DNA from: Tumidithrix helvetica
GTDB taxonomy: Bacteria; Cyanobacteriota; Cyanobacteriia; Pseudanabaenales; Pseudanabaenaceae
Direction: 5' to 3'
Assembly: GCF_965232925.1 (NCBI RefSeq)
Contig: NZ_CBDDRA010000007.1
Location: 152,581 to 216,580 of the forward strand
DNA: 64,000 nt
Every line of letters begins with the position of its first letter. Position 1 is the stretch's first letter. Positions 26,475 through 35,998 of this stretch are shown here, piece after piece. A program made the position numbers and the translations under genes. Below the pieces are notes generated by a model, which saw only the letters and a program-made list of their open reading frames with translations, was not told the DNA's origin and searched no databases.

Positions 26475-28994
26475 ATGATTACTTTATCTTTGGCTGTGAC
26501 TGTTCCAATTTTGTTGGTGGCATTTGTGCTATTGGGGTATATGGGTGCATCCCTATGGCAGTGGTCGGTCTACGGTGCGATCGCGCTTTTACTACTCAAC
26601 GCACCTGTTTGGATTTTGGGAATCTTTGGTATTCTTGCGCTTGTCTTCAACCTGCCATTCCTACGGCGGCATGTTGCCACAACTCCCATCATGAAAGCGA
26701 TTCGGGCGCTCAAACTTTTGCCTAGCATTTCGGCAACGGAACAAGCCGCGATCGAGTCAGGCACGGTTTGGATTGAGGGCGAATTCTTTTCAGGGAATCC
26801 TAACTTCCAACGCATCCATAGCGAACCCTATCCCACCCTAGATCCTGAAATTCAGTCTTTTCTGGATGTCAAGGTAGAAAAAGCCTGTACCATGGCAACG
26901 GATTGGGAAATTCATCGTCGCAAAGATATGCCTCCCGCCCTATGGGACTATCTAAAACAAGAGCGATTTTTTGGCATGACGATTCCAAAATCCCATGGTG
27001 GCTTGGGCTTCTCCAGTCTTGCCTATAGTGCCGTGATGATGAAGTTAGCCTCCCGTTCTTTTATCCACACTGCCACGGTGGGCGTCACGAATTCCCTCGG
27101 CCCCGCTAAATTGCTACTCAATTATGGCACAGCCGCACAGAAAGAATACTATTTGCCGCGATTGGCAAAGGGTGAAGAAATTCCTTGTTTTGCCTTGACG
27201 GAACCTAGTGCGGGTTCCGATGCTGCCAGCATTACGGCTAAGGGTGTGGTATTCAAAGCAGAAGATGACAATCTATACATTCGGCTGAACTTCCGCAAAC
27301 GTTATATTACTTTGGGGGCGATCGCTACCCTGCTCGGACTTGCTTTCAAACTTTACGATCCCGATAATCTCTTGGGCAAGGGTGAAGATGTAGGAATCAC
27401 CTGCGCTCTGATTCCCAGTAATACCGCAGGCGTGATTTTAGGCAAGCGACACGACCCCATGGGTGTGCCCTTCTACAACTCCCCCATCGAAGGTGCAAAC
27501 GTTATAGTTCCAATTTCGCAAATTATCGGTGGTGTGGAACAGGCGGGTCACGGTTGGCAAATGCTGGTGCAAACCCTTGCCGCAGGTCGGGGAATTAGCT
27601 TCCCTGCCACCTGTACGGGCGTAGCCAAGTTCGTCACGCGGGTAACAGGGGCATATGCTGCCGTGCGCCGACAATTCGGCTTGCCGATCGGACGCTTTGA
27701 GGGTGTGGAAGAACCTCTAGCCAGAATCGGTGGCTTGACCTATCTTATGGAAGCAGCAAGGGTTTATACCTGTGCGGCAGTCGATCGCGGCGAGAAACCT
27801 GCGGTAGCAGCGGCGATCGCCAAATATCAATTTACCGAACTCGCCAGAAAAATCGTCAATGATGGCATGGATACGCTCGGTGGTGCGGGGATTTGTCGCG
27901 GGCCTCGTAATTTGCTTGCGAATCTCTATACTGCCATGCCCATCCCAATTACGGTTGAGGGTTCCAATATTCTCACGCGCACGATGATGATTTTCGGACA
28001 GGGCGCAATTCGTTGCCACCCCTATATCTATCAAGAAATTGATGCCCTGCAAAAACAAGATGCGATCGCTTTAGATCTGCTTTTATGGAATCATCTTGGT
28101 TTTACGGTCAAGAATGGATTCCGCAGCCTGCTCTTGAGCCTGTCGCGCGGTCATCTTGCTCATAGCTCGGATTCTATGGGAACGGCAGTAGGTCTTCCGA
28201 AGGAAATCGCTCGTTATTATCAGAAACTAACTTGGGCATCGGCAACCTTCGCTTTCCTTACCGATTGTGCCTTCTTACTCTTTGGTGGCAGTTTAAAACG
28301 TCACGAAAAACTCACAGGACGCTTTGCCGATACGCTCTCTTGGCTGTATTTAGGCAGTGCTACCCTACGACGCTTTGCTGCCGAGGGTCAGAAATCAGAA
28401 GATCTTCCCTTTGTAAACTGGGCGATGCAATATAGCTTGGCACAAATCCAACTAGCATTAGAAGGAATTCTTGATAACCTGCCCTTGCCTGCGATGATTC
28501 GCGTCCCTCTCCTCGGTTGGTGTCGTTTGAATCCCATCGGTAGTTTGCCTACCGATACCCTTGGCAGTCAGATTGCGAAAAGCCTCCAAACCTTTGGCAG
28601 CGATCGCGATCGCCTCACATTTGGCATCTATATTCCCACCGACCCTAACGAGGCACTAGGTCGCCTAGAAAATGCCTTTAGCCTCAGCGATCGAGCCGAA
28701 ATAGTCTTCCAAAAACTAAAACTAGCCATGCGATCGGGACAGTTGCTTCAGATTAAACTGGATAGCGATTTAGACCAAGCGATCGCGCTAGCTTTAAGTG
28801 CAAATATTATTTCTGAAGCTGAAGCAAACCTTCTACGGGAAGCCGAACTAGCACGCAATGATGCGATTCAGGTCGATGCGTTTAGCTTGGATGAGTATAT
28901 GCAAGGGACGAAAGTTGACAACCATGAGAAACATGAGAAATTTGATGCTCCCAGTGCGATCGTGGCGAAACCGCTAGCAACTGCAAACCTATAG
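26475..28994 (+). CDS. fadE: acyl-CoA dehydrogenase (FadE-type)
   Basis: 839 residues, close to E. coli FadE (about 814) and much longer than ordinary acyl-CoA dehydrogenases (about 380). Two or three N-terminal hydrophobic segments (residues 1-65) suggest membrane attachment. The flavin dehydrogenase core follows: FFGMTIPKSHGGLGFSS, CFALTEPSAGSDAASI, RGISFPATCTGVAKF, and MDTLGGAGICRGPRN, then a C-terminal DUF1974-like extension. It would start beta-oxidation by making the trans-2-enoyl-CoA. It begins 13 bp after fadA, so the two are surely co-transcribed. This enzyme is generally reported missing from model cyanobacteria. Confidence 0.92.
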   Translation: MITLSLAVTVPILLVAFVLLGYMGASLWQWSVYGAIALLLLNAPVWILGIFGILALVFNLPFLRRHVATTPIMKAIRALKLLPSISATEQAAIESGTVWIEGEFFSGNPNFQRIHSEPYPTLDPEIQSFLDVKVEKACTMATDWEIHRRKDMPPALWDYLKQERFFGMTIPKSHGGLGFSSLAYSAVMMKLASRSFIHTATVGVTNSLGPAKLLLNYGTAAQKEYYLPRLAKGEEIPCFALTEPSAGSDAASITAKGVVFKAEDDNLYIRLNFRKRYITLGAIATLLGLAFKLYDPDNLLGKGEDVGITCALIPSNTAGVILGKRHDPMGVPFYNSPIEGANVIVPISQIIGGVEQAGHGWQMLVQTLAAGRGISFPATCTGVAKFVTRVTGAYAAVRRQFGLPIGRFEGVEEPLARIGGLTYLMEAARVYTCAAVDRGEKPAVAAAIAKYQFTELARKIVNDGMDTLGGAGICRGPRNLLANLYTAMPIPITVEGSNILTRTMMIFGQGAIRCHPYIYQEIDALQKQDAIALDLLLWNHLGFTVKNGFRSLLLSLSRGHLAHSSDSMGTAVGLPKEIARYYQKLTWASATFAFLTDCAFLLFGGSLKRHEKLTGRFADTLSWLYLGSATLRRFAAEGQKSEDLPFVNWAMQYSLAQIQLALEGILDNLPLPAMIRVPLLGWCRLNPIGSLPTDTLGSQIAKSLQTFGSDRDRLTFGIYIPTDPNEALGRLENAFSLSDRAEIVFQKLKLAMRSGQLLQIKLDSDLDQAIALALSANIISEAEANLLREAELARNDAIQVDAFSLDEYMQGTKVDNHEKHEKFDAPSAIVAKPLATANL

Positions 28995-29382
28995 CAGTCC
29001 TAACTGAGTCGTAATAATTCATTTATAGCGCAGACATCTTGCCTGCAAGGGCCTTCAGCTCTTACTACATTAGCAAACAATTAAGGATCGCTATATGGCC
29101 GCAAAGTGGCGAAATTTATTTGCAACTATAGAAATCAACGAACAAGGAAAGAAATTCTAGTACCCTGTCGAAAAGGTTTACAGAGCCTACACCTTATATA
29201 TTGCTGCTTAAACCATTTTTGAATACGGCTTGAACCCAAAACAATCTAATCTTACGAAACATTAAGATTGATTTTGTTCAAACCCAACAATGGTTAGCTA
29301 GCCCTGAATCTAGATGGTTTTGCCAGAGCTTATCCTCTAATCCCCTACAATAAAAAAGTTAGCTCTGTAAGTACAACGACCA
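28995..29382. other. intergenic region between fadE and ycf4
   Basis: 388 bp. A 21-codon frame (29095-29160, +) starting MAAKWRNLF was seen but has no support as a gene. The segment 29215-29275 holds an imperfect repeat of TTAAGATT/AATCTTA around 29249-29272. It should carry the ycf4 promoter. Nothing else was recognised. Confidence 0.4.
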
Positions 29383-29943
29383 ATGGTAACAACTACCACT
29401 TCCACCAATACGCTCAAATATTCGATCGTCGGAGCCAAACGCTTCAGTAATTATTGTTTTGCCATCATTGTTGCTGTAGGCGCTGTGGGCTTTCTTTTAG
29501 CTGGCTTATCTAGCTTCTTTCATGTCAATCTTTTACCATCGGCTGAGCCTCTCCAAATCGATTTTCTTCCTCAAGGATTGGCACTCAGTCTGTATGGCAT
29601 TGCTGGGACATTGCTCGATCTCTATCTATGGTTCATCATTACCATTGACCTAGGTGGCGGCTTTAATGAATTTAATCTCGATACAGGCAAAGTTCGCATT
29701 TTTCGGCAAGGCTACCCTGGTAAAAATAACCAAGTAGACTTTGAGTATGCGATCGCAGATATCCAAGCTGTGCGGGTCGAAATTCGGAATGGACTTAGCC
29801 CCAAACGTGCCCTGTATCTTAAAGTCAAAGGCAAAGGCGATATTCCGCTCAGCGAGGTAGGACAACCGATCTCTTTGACAGCACTCGAAGATAGAGCCGC
29901 AGAATTAGCCAGATTTCTCTCCGTACCGCTAGAAGGGCTTTAG
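29383..29943 (+). CDS. ycf4: photosystem I assembly protein Ycf4
   Basis: 186 residues, normal length. Ycf4 is a thylakoid membrane protein that helps assemble photosystem I. It has two membrane segments (about 25-48 and 64-90) and the conserved soluble part GGFNEFNLDTGKVRIFRQGYPGKN, with IQAVRVEIRNGLSPKRALYLKVKG. The gene stands alone. It supports the photosynthetic identity of the host. Confidence 0.95.
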   Translation: MVTTTTSTNTLKYSIVGAKRFSNYCFAIIVAVGAVGFLLAGLSSFFHVNLLPSAEPLQIDFLPQGLALSLYGIAGTLLDLYLWFIITIDLGGGFNEFNLDTGKVRIFRQGYPGKNNQVDFEYAIADIQAVRVEIRNGLSPKRALYLKVKGKGDIPLSEVGQPISLTALEDRAAELARFLSVPLEGL

Positions 29944-30086
29944 AATAATTTCGCTTTTCGGTGTTTGCTTGCTAGTTCGTTTGGGTACGATCTAAATCAA
30001 GTTTTTTCGATTGATTCGATCGGATTTTCAAGACAATTTGTCTACGACACTCGCATAACTACGTTCAGTTTGGATTTTAAATAAAT

Positions 30087-30860
30087 ATGTTGCGCCAAAT
30101 CATTAGTTGCTTTTTAGTTGTTAGCGTATTGCTATTAACGGCTTGTAGTTCCTCTGGATTGTCATCTACAGCCAAAACTACGCAATCTACCGAGGCACAA
30201 GCTACAGCAACAACAACCAAAGAAACGGTAAAACCCCCTATTGCCAACAAGACTTCTGAGCCAACAGCAATCAAGGTTCCATCGAATCCGCTTACTGCCA
30301 AGCTACCACAACTAAACGGTAGTGCCACTGTGCAAATGAAGCTCAAATCTGGAACTGTGACGATTGAAGTCGATGGAAATAATGCCCCAATCACTGCGGG
30401 AAACTTTGTCGATTTGGTCAGTCGAGGTGTGTATAACGGCTTGACGTTCCATCGGGTGGTCAAAGATCCTTCTCCGTTTGTCGCTCAGGGTGGCGACCCT
30501 TTAGGCAATGGCACGGGTAGCTTTATTGACCCAGTGACAGCTCAGCCACGTTATATCCCTTTAGAAATTCTCCCCGTAGGTAAGAACGAAGCAGTCTATG
30601 GTGAGATTTTGCCAACCACTGATAAACCTAAATTACAACATTCGCGTGGCGCGATCGCCATGGCGCGATCGCAGATGCCCAACTCAGCCTCCTCTCAGTT
30701 TTACTTTGCTTTGGCTGATATTTATTTCCTCGATGGTTCCTATGCCGTATTTGGCTATGTAACTGATGGGATGAAGTTAATCGATGGCATTCAAGCGGGC
30801 GATCGCATTGAGTCTATGACAATTGTCAAAGGTGCAGAGAACCTCAAACAGCCTGCTTAA
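30087..30860 (+). CDS. peptidylprolyl isomerase, cyclophilin-type lipoprotein
   Basis: 257 residues. A signal peptide ends in the lipobox LLTAC (Cys20), so the mature protein is probably a lipoprotein facing the periplasm or thylakoid lumen. A Thr/Lys-rich linker (about 21-75) is followed by a cyclophilin domain: FVDLVSRGVYNGLTFHRVVKDPSPFVAQGGDPLGNGTG, SRGAIAMARS, and SSQFYFALADIYFLDGSYAVFGYVTDGM. It would catalyse cis-trans isomerisation of Xaa-Pro bonds in exported proteins. A strong terminator lies about 100 bp downstream. Confidence 0.92.
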   Translation: MLRQIISCFLVVSVLLLTACSSSGLSSTAKTTQSTEAQATATTTKETVKPPIANKTSEPTAIKVPSNPLTAKLPQLNGSATVQMKLKSGTVTIEVDGNNAPITAGNFVDLVSRGVYNGLTFHRVVKDPSPFVAQGGDPLGNGTGSFIDPVTAQPRYIPLEILPVGKNEAVYGEILPTTDKPKLQHSRGAIAMARSQMPNSASSQFYFALADIYFLDGSYAVFGYVTDGMKLIDGIQAGDRIESMTIVKGAENLKQPA

Positions 30861-30956
30861 GCAAATTGGGTTTAGGCTTCTATGAAATATCAATGAGCCA
30901 CTTGGGATGTACAGCCTTAAAAGCTTGACCGCTGAGCTTTTCTGCTAAACATCGAA

Positions 30957-30991
30957 ATCAGTAAGCCCTCCTATCAAGAGGGCTTACTGAT
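30957..30991. terminator. strong hairpin terminator after the cyclophilin gene
   Basis: A perfect 14-bp stem, ATCAGTAAGCCCTC / GAGGGCTTACTGAT, with loop CTATCAA. A short T-run follows on the plus strand. Its symmetry means it could work in either direction. Confidence 0.8.
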
Positions 30992-31929
30992 TTATGCGCC
31001 CTAGAAATGACTATATCCGTTTGCATTTTTTAAGATTCGGGATGTATAGCTCAAACAATTTTAGGGAGTCAAGTGAGTATTTAGGAAGTTATACCAGGTT
31101 CAAAAATGATGCGTTGCATCTTTGCGAAAAGACTGCACTCGGCACGGAACCCAAAAATCGATCTGTCGTAAATTTAAGAGGACTTGGTATTAGTATTTTA
31201 GATTGAGGATTTTAGATTTAGATACATTTCCCTGAAATGTTCGAGTAGAAGTGATACCTAGTGGATCGGTTTTTCTTCTAGAGAAAGCCTAGCTTCTCTT
31301 TTTATGGATAAAGGCTTATCGATAAACAAATAACTTTTGATATATTACTAAATATCAAAATGATCAAATACTATATTGATTGTTAACTAATATTGCAGAA
31401 TCCTCCTTATAGATGTAAACGAACGATCTCAATCGCCAGATCGATCTAAAAATAAACTTAGATAGCTAGTCAATAGTTTAGCTTTTACTCAGCTAAGTGA
31501 CTGTAGACAAATATAGAGGATTTTTCGGCAAGTGCTTTTCATAGATAGATCTTATGAGTTCTTTTTAATTAGAGATCTTGACATAATCGATCGAATTTCC
31601 TCAGATGATTTACAATCATATTCAATTGCGTTTATAACCTAGATATATTCTTTCGTATTTCTTTAAATTAGCCGATCTAAATTAAAAGATTTAAATCGAT
31701 CTATAAGTAAAGAGAGATAATGATAGATTAAGTATATAAATGATACAAAAACAATTTGCCAATTTTTGACTAATCTATTTTATCTATATGAAGATCTCCA
31801 AATAGGGTTCAACATTAAGATCGGAGAAATTAGAATTTCTCAGGCTAGAAATTCTCGTTAGAATTTCTAAGCCGTGATTGGTTTCACAAACATTCGCTGT
31901 TCTGAATTAGTGACATTATTGATAACGCC
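30992..31929 (+). promoter_or_regulatory. long AT-rich region upstream of the AbrB-like gene
   Basis: 938 bp with no convincing gene; a 70-codon frame at 30994-31206 is not recognised and lacks a ribosome binding site. A terminator-like hairpin sits at 31280-31303: AGAGAAAGC, CTA, GCTTCTCT, then TTTT, so a short transcript may end there. Before the cyAbrB gene is a second hairpin at 31844-31874 (GGC + TAGAAATTCT / AGAATTTCTA + GCC, loop CGTT). Several copies of GATCGATCT-like words occur at 31438-31446 and 31700-31707. The promoter of the regulator must be here. Confidence 0.45.
31280..31303 (+). terminator. terminator-like hairpin with T-tract
   Basis: Stem AGAGAAAGC / GCTTCTCT (one bulged A), loop CTA, followed by a run of five T. 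It lies in an otherwise empty region and may end a small RNA starting after 30991. Confidence 0.5.
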
Positions 31930-32325
31930 ATGAGTGATATTGTAACTGCTCCTTTAACAGGTAAAGCACTACTTCAAAAAGTCAAAGAATTTAATCATCT
32001 CCCCAAACGCGAACAAGCAAAACGCTGTGGGTACTTTTCACGTACCAAAGATCTCCAAGAACGTGTCAATTTGACCGAATTTTATGAAGCTGTTTTGGCA
32101 GCAAGGGGCTATCCAATTAACCCCGAACAACCTAAAGATGGGCGTGGGCGCGAACCTACCTATCGTGTTAGCGTGCATAAAAACGGACAGATCGTGATTG
32201 GATCTACCTATACACGCTCAATGGGTCTCAACGAAGGAGATGAGTTTGAAATTAAGTTGGGTTACAAGCACATTCATTTGATTCAACTGACCGAGGAAAA
32301 AGAAGTTGACGAAGATGAGGAGTAA
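31930..32325 (+). CDS. cyanobacterial AbrB-like transcription regulator (cyAbrB)
   Basis: 131 residues. It has the cyAbrB N-terminal signature LTGKALLQKVKEFNHLPKREQAKRCGYFSRTKDLQERVNLTEFYEAVLAARG, then a C-terminal AbrB-type DNA-binding domain (RVSVHKNGQIVIGSTYTRSMGLNEGDEFEIKLGYKHIHL) and an acidic tail. In cyanobacteria cyAbrB proteins are abundant nucleoid-associated regulators of carbon/nitrogen balance, hydrogenase and lipid-related genes. The C-terminal position of the DNA-binding domain is typical. A long untranslated region precedes it. Confidence 0.92.
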   Translation: MSDIVTAPLTGKALLQKVKEFNHLPKREQAKRCGYFSRTKDLQERVNLTEFYEAVLAARGYPINPEQPKDGRGREPTYRVSVHKNGQIVIGSTYTRSMGLNEGDEFEIKLGYKHIHLIQLTEEKEVDEDEE

Positions 32326-32477
32326 GGTTATCGGTTATTGGTAAAGGGTTATCGGTTATCGGTTAGCTGTATTTATTGGAATTAACATTTGAACTGTCAA
32401 CTGTCAACTCTAAAAAAGTGAAAGTAAAATAGCAGAGGTATTGATGTTTGCTCTTTGCCTTTTATTTTTAAATCTTT

Positions 32478-33269
32478 ATGCAGCTTGTTGATACGCACGT
32501 TCACGTTAACTTTAAAAATTTTGAACCCGATCTTGAAACGGTGCGATCGCGTTGGCAAGAGGTCGGAGTTACGCGGCTGGTGCATTCTTGCGTTACACCC
32601 AGTGAGTTTGAGCAGATTCGAGCGATCGCCGATCGCTTCCCCGAAGTTAGTTTTGCGGTGGGGTTACATCCACTTGATGATGATTTAAACGAAAAGGGCT
32701 GGGAACCTGCTGTGGGCGAACAAATTCACAGCCTTGCAAAAAGCGATCCTAGGGTGGTTGCCATTGGCGAAACAGGGCTAGATTTTTTTAAAGCAGAAAA
32801 TAAAACCGCACAGATCGCTGGCTTTACCGCCCAACTCCAAGTCGCGCATACGCTTGATTTACCAGTAATTATTCACTGTCGCGATGCCGCGATCGCGACG
32901 CGAGAGGTTTTAGAAGCATTTAACGCTCAAAGTCCCAAGCCCGTAAAGGGTGTGATGCATTGCTGGGCAGGTACTCCAGAGGAAACTCAGTGGTTCCTGG
33001 ATTTGGGCATGTATATTAGTTTTAGCGGTGTGGTCACATTCAAAAATGCCAAAACCCTGCAAGCAGCAGCTAAGATCGTACCTAGCGATCGCTTATTAAT
33101 CGAGACCGATTGCCCTTTCCTTGCCCCCGTCCCAGAGCGTGGCAAGCGCAACGAACCCGCCTATGTGCTGCATGTTGCCGAGAAATTGGCAGAACTGCGC
33201 GGTGAGCCTTTAGTCGATTTAGCCGCTCAGACCACAGCAAATGCTTTCAAGCTGTTTAACCTGTCTTAA
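32478..33269 (+). CDS. tatD: TatD-family deoxyribonuclease
   Basis: 263 residues, TIM-barrel metal-dependent hydrolase. Metal ligands are visible: DTHVHVNF at the start, GETGLDFF, VIIHCRDA, MHCWAGTPEE, and ETDCPFLAPVPERGKRNEP. The family trims DNA 3' ends and is linked to DNA repair or quality control. The three genes tatD, cysteine desulfurase and mnmE follow in the same direction with short gaps, though the link is probably only positional. Confidence 0.92.
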   Translation: MQLVDTHVHVNFKNFEPDLETVRSRWQEVGVTRLVHSCVTPSEFEQIRAIADRFPEVSFAVGLHPLDDDLNEKGWEPAVGEQIHSLAKSDPRVVAIGETGLDFFKAENKTAQIAGFTAQLQVAHTLDLPVIIHCRDAAIATREVLEAFNAQSPKPVKGVMHCWAGTPEETQWFLDLGMYISFSGVVTFKNAKTLQAAAKIVPSDRLLIETDCPFLAPVPERGKRNEPAYVLHVAEKLAELRGEPLVDLAAQTTANAFKLFNLS

Positions 33270-33335
33270 CGATTAGGAATGACAATTAAAGACAACTAAA
33301 TAAGTTAAATTTACCTCCCCCTGCTGCTGCAACCT

Positions 33336-34496
33336 ATGCAAATTTATCTCGACCATGGTGCCACCACGCCGACTAGACCAGAAGTCATTGACTTTATGGG
33401 AGAAGTCATGCGATCGCAGTGGGGCAATCCTTCTAGCCTGCATGCATGGGGTGAAAGGGCAACCATGGCGATCGAGCGATCGCGCTTGCAGGTTGCCAGC
33501 TTAATTGGGGCAGAGCCAGAGGGAATTATCTTCACTTCAGGGGGAACTGAATCTGATAATTTGGCGCTGTTTGGAGTTGCTCGTAATTATTGCGTTCCTC
33601 AGCATGCGATCGTTTCTGCCGTGGAGCATTCGGCAATTAGCGAACCCGCTAAATTTCTAGAGCAAATGGGCTGGGAAATTACGCGCTTGCCTGTCGATCG
33701 CATGGGACGAGTGCACCCCAAAGATTTATCCGCCGCTCTGCGCCCTAATACGGTATTGGTATCGGTTATCTATGCCCAAAATGAGGTGGGAACGATCCAA
33801 CCCATTGAGAAATTGGGGCAAATTTGCCGCAACGCTGGCGTTTTATTTCATACCGATGCCGTACAAGCTGCAGGACGCTTACCGATCGATCTGCGATCGC
33901 TGCCGATCGATCTGCTGTCGATTTCCAGCCATAAGCTCTACGGGCCGCAGGGAGTAGGGGCGTTATATGTTAATGCCACCGTCAAGAAATTGTTACCTTT
34001 GCTGATGGGGGGCGGTCAAGAAGCAGGAATACGATCGGGGACACAGGCGGTTGCTGCGATCGCAGGCTTTGGTCTTGCCGCAGACTTGGCACAACAAGAA
34101 CTAGCTGCTGAATTCGAGCGCTTGATGAGTCTGCGCGATCGCCTATTCCATCAACTGAAGGATATTCCCGATTTAGAACCGACGGGAGATTATGATTTCG
34201 CAGGAAAAGGAGGAGGGGCAAATCGTCTGCCGAACCATCTCAGTTTTTGTCACCCCTATCTTAACGGTCGCCGCTTGGTCACTGCCTTAAATTTGGCTGG
34301 AATTGCCATCAGTTCGGGTTCTGCCTGTAGTAGTGGTAGCCTCGTCCCAAGTTCTACGTTAATGGCGATGGGCTTTAGTCAAGCGCAAGCTCTGGGAAGT
34401 ATCCGTCTCACCTTGGGTAGGGACACAACAGAGGCGGATGTAGACTGGACGGCACTGGTTCTGCGGCAGGTCATCGAGCGAGAAGTGATGCGATGA
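33336..34496 (+). CDS. cysteine desulfurase (NifS/IscS type)
   Basis: 386 residues, PLP enzyme that removes sulfur from cysteine for Fe-S clusters or tRNA thiolation. N-terminal IYLDHGATTPTRPEV, substrate-pocket FTSGGTESDNLALFG, PLP-Lys in SISSHKLYGPQGVGALY, and the active Cys in SSGSACSSGSLVPS. These place it in the class I (NifS/IscS) group, distinct from SufS. mnmE begins 10 bp after it; since mnmE modifies the same tRNA wobble uridine that MnmA thiolates, a role in tRNA modification is possible. Confidence 0.92.
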   Translation: MQIYLDHGATTPTRPEVIDFMGEVMRSQWGNPSSLHAWGERATMAIERSRLQVASLIGAEPEGIIFTSGGTESDNLALFGVARNYCVPQHAIVSAVEHSAISEPAKFLEQMGWEITRLPVDRMGRVHPKDLSAALRPNTVLVSVIYAQNEVGTIQPIEKLGQICRNAGVLFHTDAVQAAGRLPIDLRSLPIDLLSISSHKLYGPQGVGALYVNATVKKLLPLLMGGGQEAGIRSGTQAVAAIAGFGLAADLAQQELAAEFERLMSLRDRLFHQLKDIPDLEPTGDYDFAGKGGGANRLPNHLSFCHPYLNGRRLVTALNLAGIAISSGSACSSGSLVPSSTLMAMGFSQAQALGSIRLTLGRDTTEADVDWTALVLRQVIEREVMR

Positions 34497-34506
34497 GTTT
34501 AGTGCA

Positions 34507-35892
34507 ATGAGCCTAGTGGATACGATCGCAGCGATCGCTACGGCGATAGTGCCCCAGCAGGGCAGTGTGGGAATTGTGCGGCTCTCAGGCAGTCAAGCAG
34601 AAGCGATCGCCAAAATCATTTTCCATGCCCCCGGCAATCAACCTTGGGAGAGCCATCGCATTCTCTACGGTCATGTGCGGAATCCCAGCAACCACACGAC
34701 CGTTGATGAGAGTTTGTTATTACTAATGAAAGCCCCCCGTTCCTACACCCGCGAGGATGTCGTGGAATTTCATTGTCATGGGGGCATCATGGCGGTGCAA
34801 CAGGTACTAAATCTCTGTTTAGAACAGGGAGCGCGGTTAGCCCAACCAGGCGAATTTAGTTTGCGGGCATTTCTAAATGGACGCATCGATCTGACCCAAG
34901 CCGAGAGCATTCAGGATTTGGTCGGGGCAAAATCGCCCCAAGCGGCTCAAACGGCGATCGCTTCGCTGCAAGGCAAGTTAGCCCAGTCCTTAAAACTGCT
35001 GAGAACCAAGTGCGTAGAGATTCTGGCAGAAATCGAAGCGCGAGTTGACTTTGAGGATGACCTACCACCTTTAGATCGAGATTGGGTGATTTCGGAAATT
35101 CAACAGGTTGCTACTTCTGCCCAACATATTCTCGCCACGGCCGATCGCGGCGAATTATTGCGATCTGGCTTAAAAGTAGCGATCGTCGGAAGACCCAACG
35201 TTGGCAAATCAAGTTTGCTGAATGCTTGGAGCCGCAGCGATCGCGCCATCGTCACCGACCTGCCCGGAACCACCCGCGATGTGGTCGATTCTCAACTGGT
35301 GGTGGGTGGAATTCCAATTCAAGTGCTGGATACGGCTGGTATCCGCGCCACAGAGGATATTGTCGAAAAAATTGGCGTGGCGCGATCGCAACAAGCGGCG
35401 CAAACAGCCGATTTGGTTTTACTGGTGATCGATGCACAGACAGGTTGGCTAGATCGCGATCGTGACATCTACAACTTAATTCAAGATCGCCCTGTGATTC
35501 TCGTTGTGAATAAAATCGATCTGCTCTCAGATCGCAATGGAATGCTTACTGCCGAATTTCAGCAAATTCAATTCCAGCAAATCGTTAAAACTGCTGCTGC
35601 CCATCAGCAGGGAATTGAGGAATTGGAAGCGGCAATTCTCAATTGCGTCAATCAGACGAATTTGAATGCTGCCAATCTTGAGATTGCGATTAACCAAAGA
35701 CAAAAAGCCTGCCTGCTCAGAGCCGTGCAAGCTTTGGAGAAAGTGCAAGAAGCGATCGCCGATCGCTTACCCCTCGATTTCTGGACGATTGACCTGAGAA
35801 CGGCTATCCATGCGATCGGCGAAATCACAGGGGAAGAAGTGACAGAATCTCTCTTAGACCAAATCTTTAGCCGCTTTTGTATTGGCAAGTAA
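34507..35892 (+). CDS. mnmE: tRNA modification GTPase MnmE
   Basis: 461 residues, normal length. Together with MnmG it installs the carboxymethylaminomethyl group at wobble U34. N-terminal folate-binding domain with TIAAIATAIVPQQGSVGIVRLSG, a central helical domain, the inserted GTPase with GRPNVGKSSLLN (G1), DLPGTTRD (G2), DTAGIR (G3) and NKIDLL (G4), and the C-terminal FCIGK that carries the conserved Cys. It follows the desulfurase with a 10-bp gap. Confidence 0.96.
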   Translation: MSLVDTIAAIATAIVPQQGSVGIVRLSGSQAEAIAKIIFHAPGNQPWESHRILYGHVRNPSNHTTVDESLLLLMKAPRSYTREDVVEFHCHGGIMAVQQVLNLCLEQGARLAQPGEFSLRAFLNGRIDLTQAESIQDLVGAKSPQAAQTAIASLQGKLAQSLKLLRTKCVEILAEIEARVDFEDDLPPLDRDWVISEIQQVATSAQHILATADRGELLRSGLKVAIVGRPNVGKSSLLNAWSRSDRAIVTDLPGTTRDVVDSQLVVGGIPIQVLDTAGIRATEDIVEKIGVARSQQAAQTADLVLLVIDAQTGWLDRDRDIYNLIQDRPVILVVNKIDLLSDRNGMLTAEFQQIQFQQIVKTAAAHQQGIEELEAAILNCVNQTNLNAANLEIAINQRQKACLLRAVQALEKVQEAIADRLPLDFWTIDLRTAIHAIGEITGEEVTESLLDQIFSRFCIGK

Positions 35893-35998
35893 TTCGCCAA
35901 CTCTCAAAATTGGAAATTGGTTTTTCTCCATAAATCTTCAAAAGAGAAACGCGATATCATTATAGAAATAGTCTCAAATACGGAGTTCGTTTGCTAGT

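Noticed and set aside
30994..31206. 70-codon frame after the cyclophilin terminator
   Set aside because: No ribosome binding site or similarity; mentioned as possible small-RNA region only.
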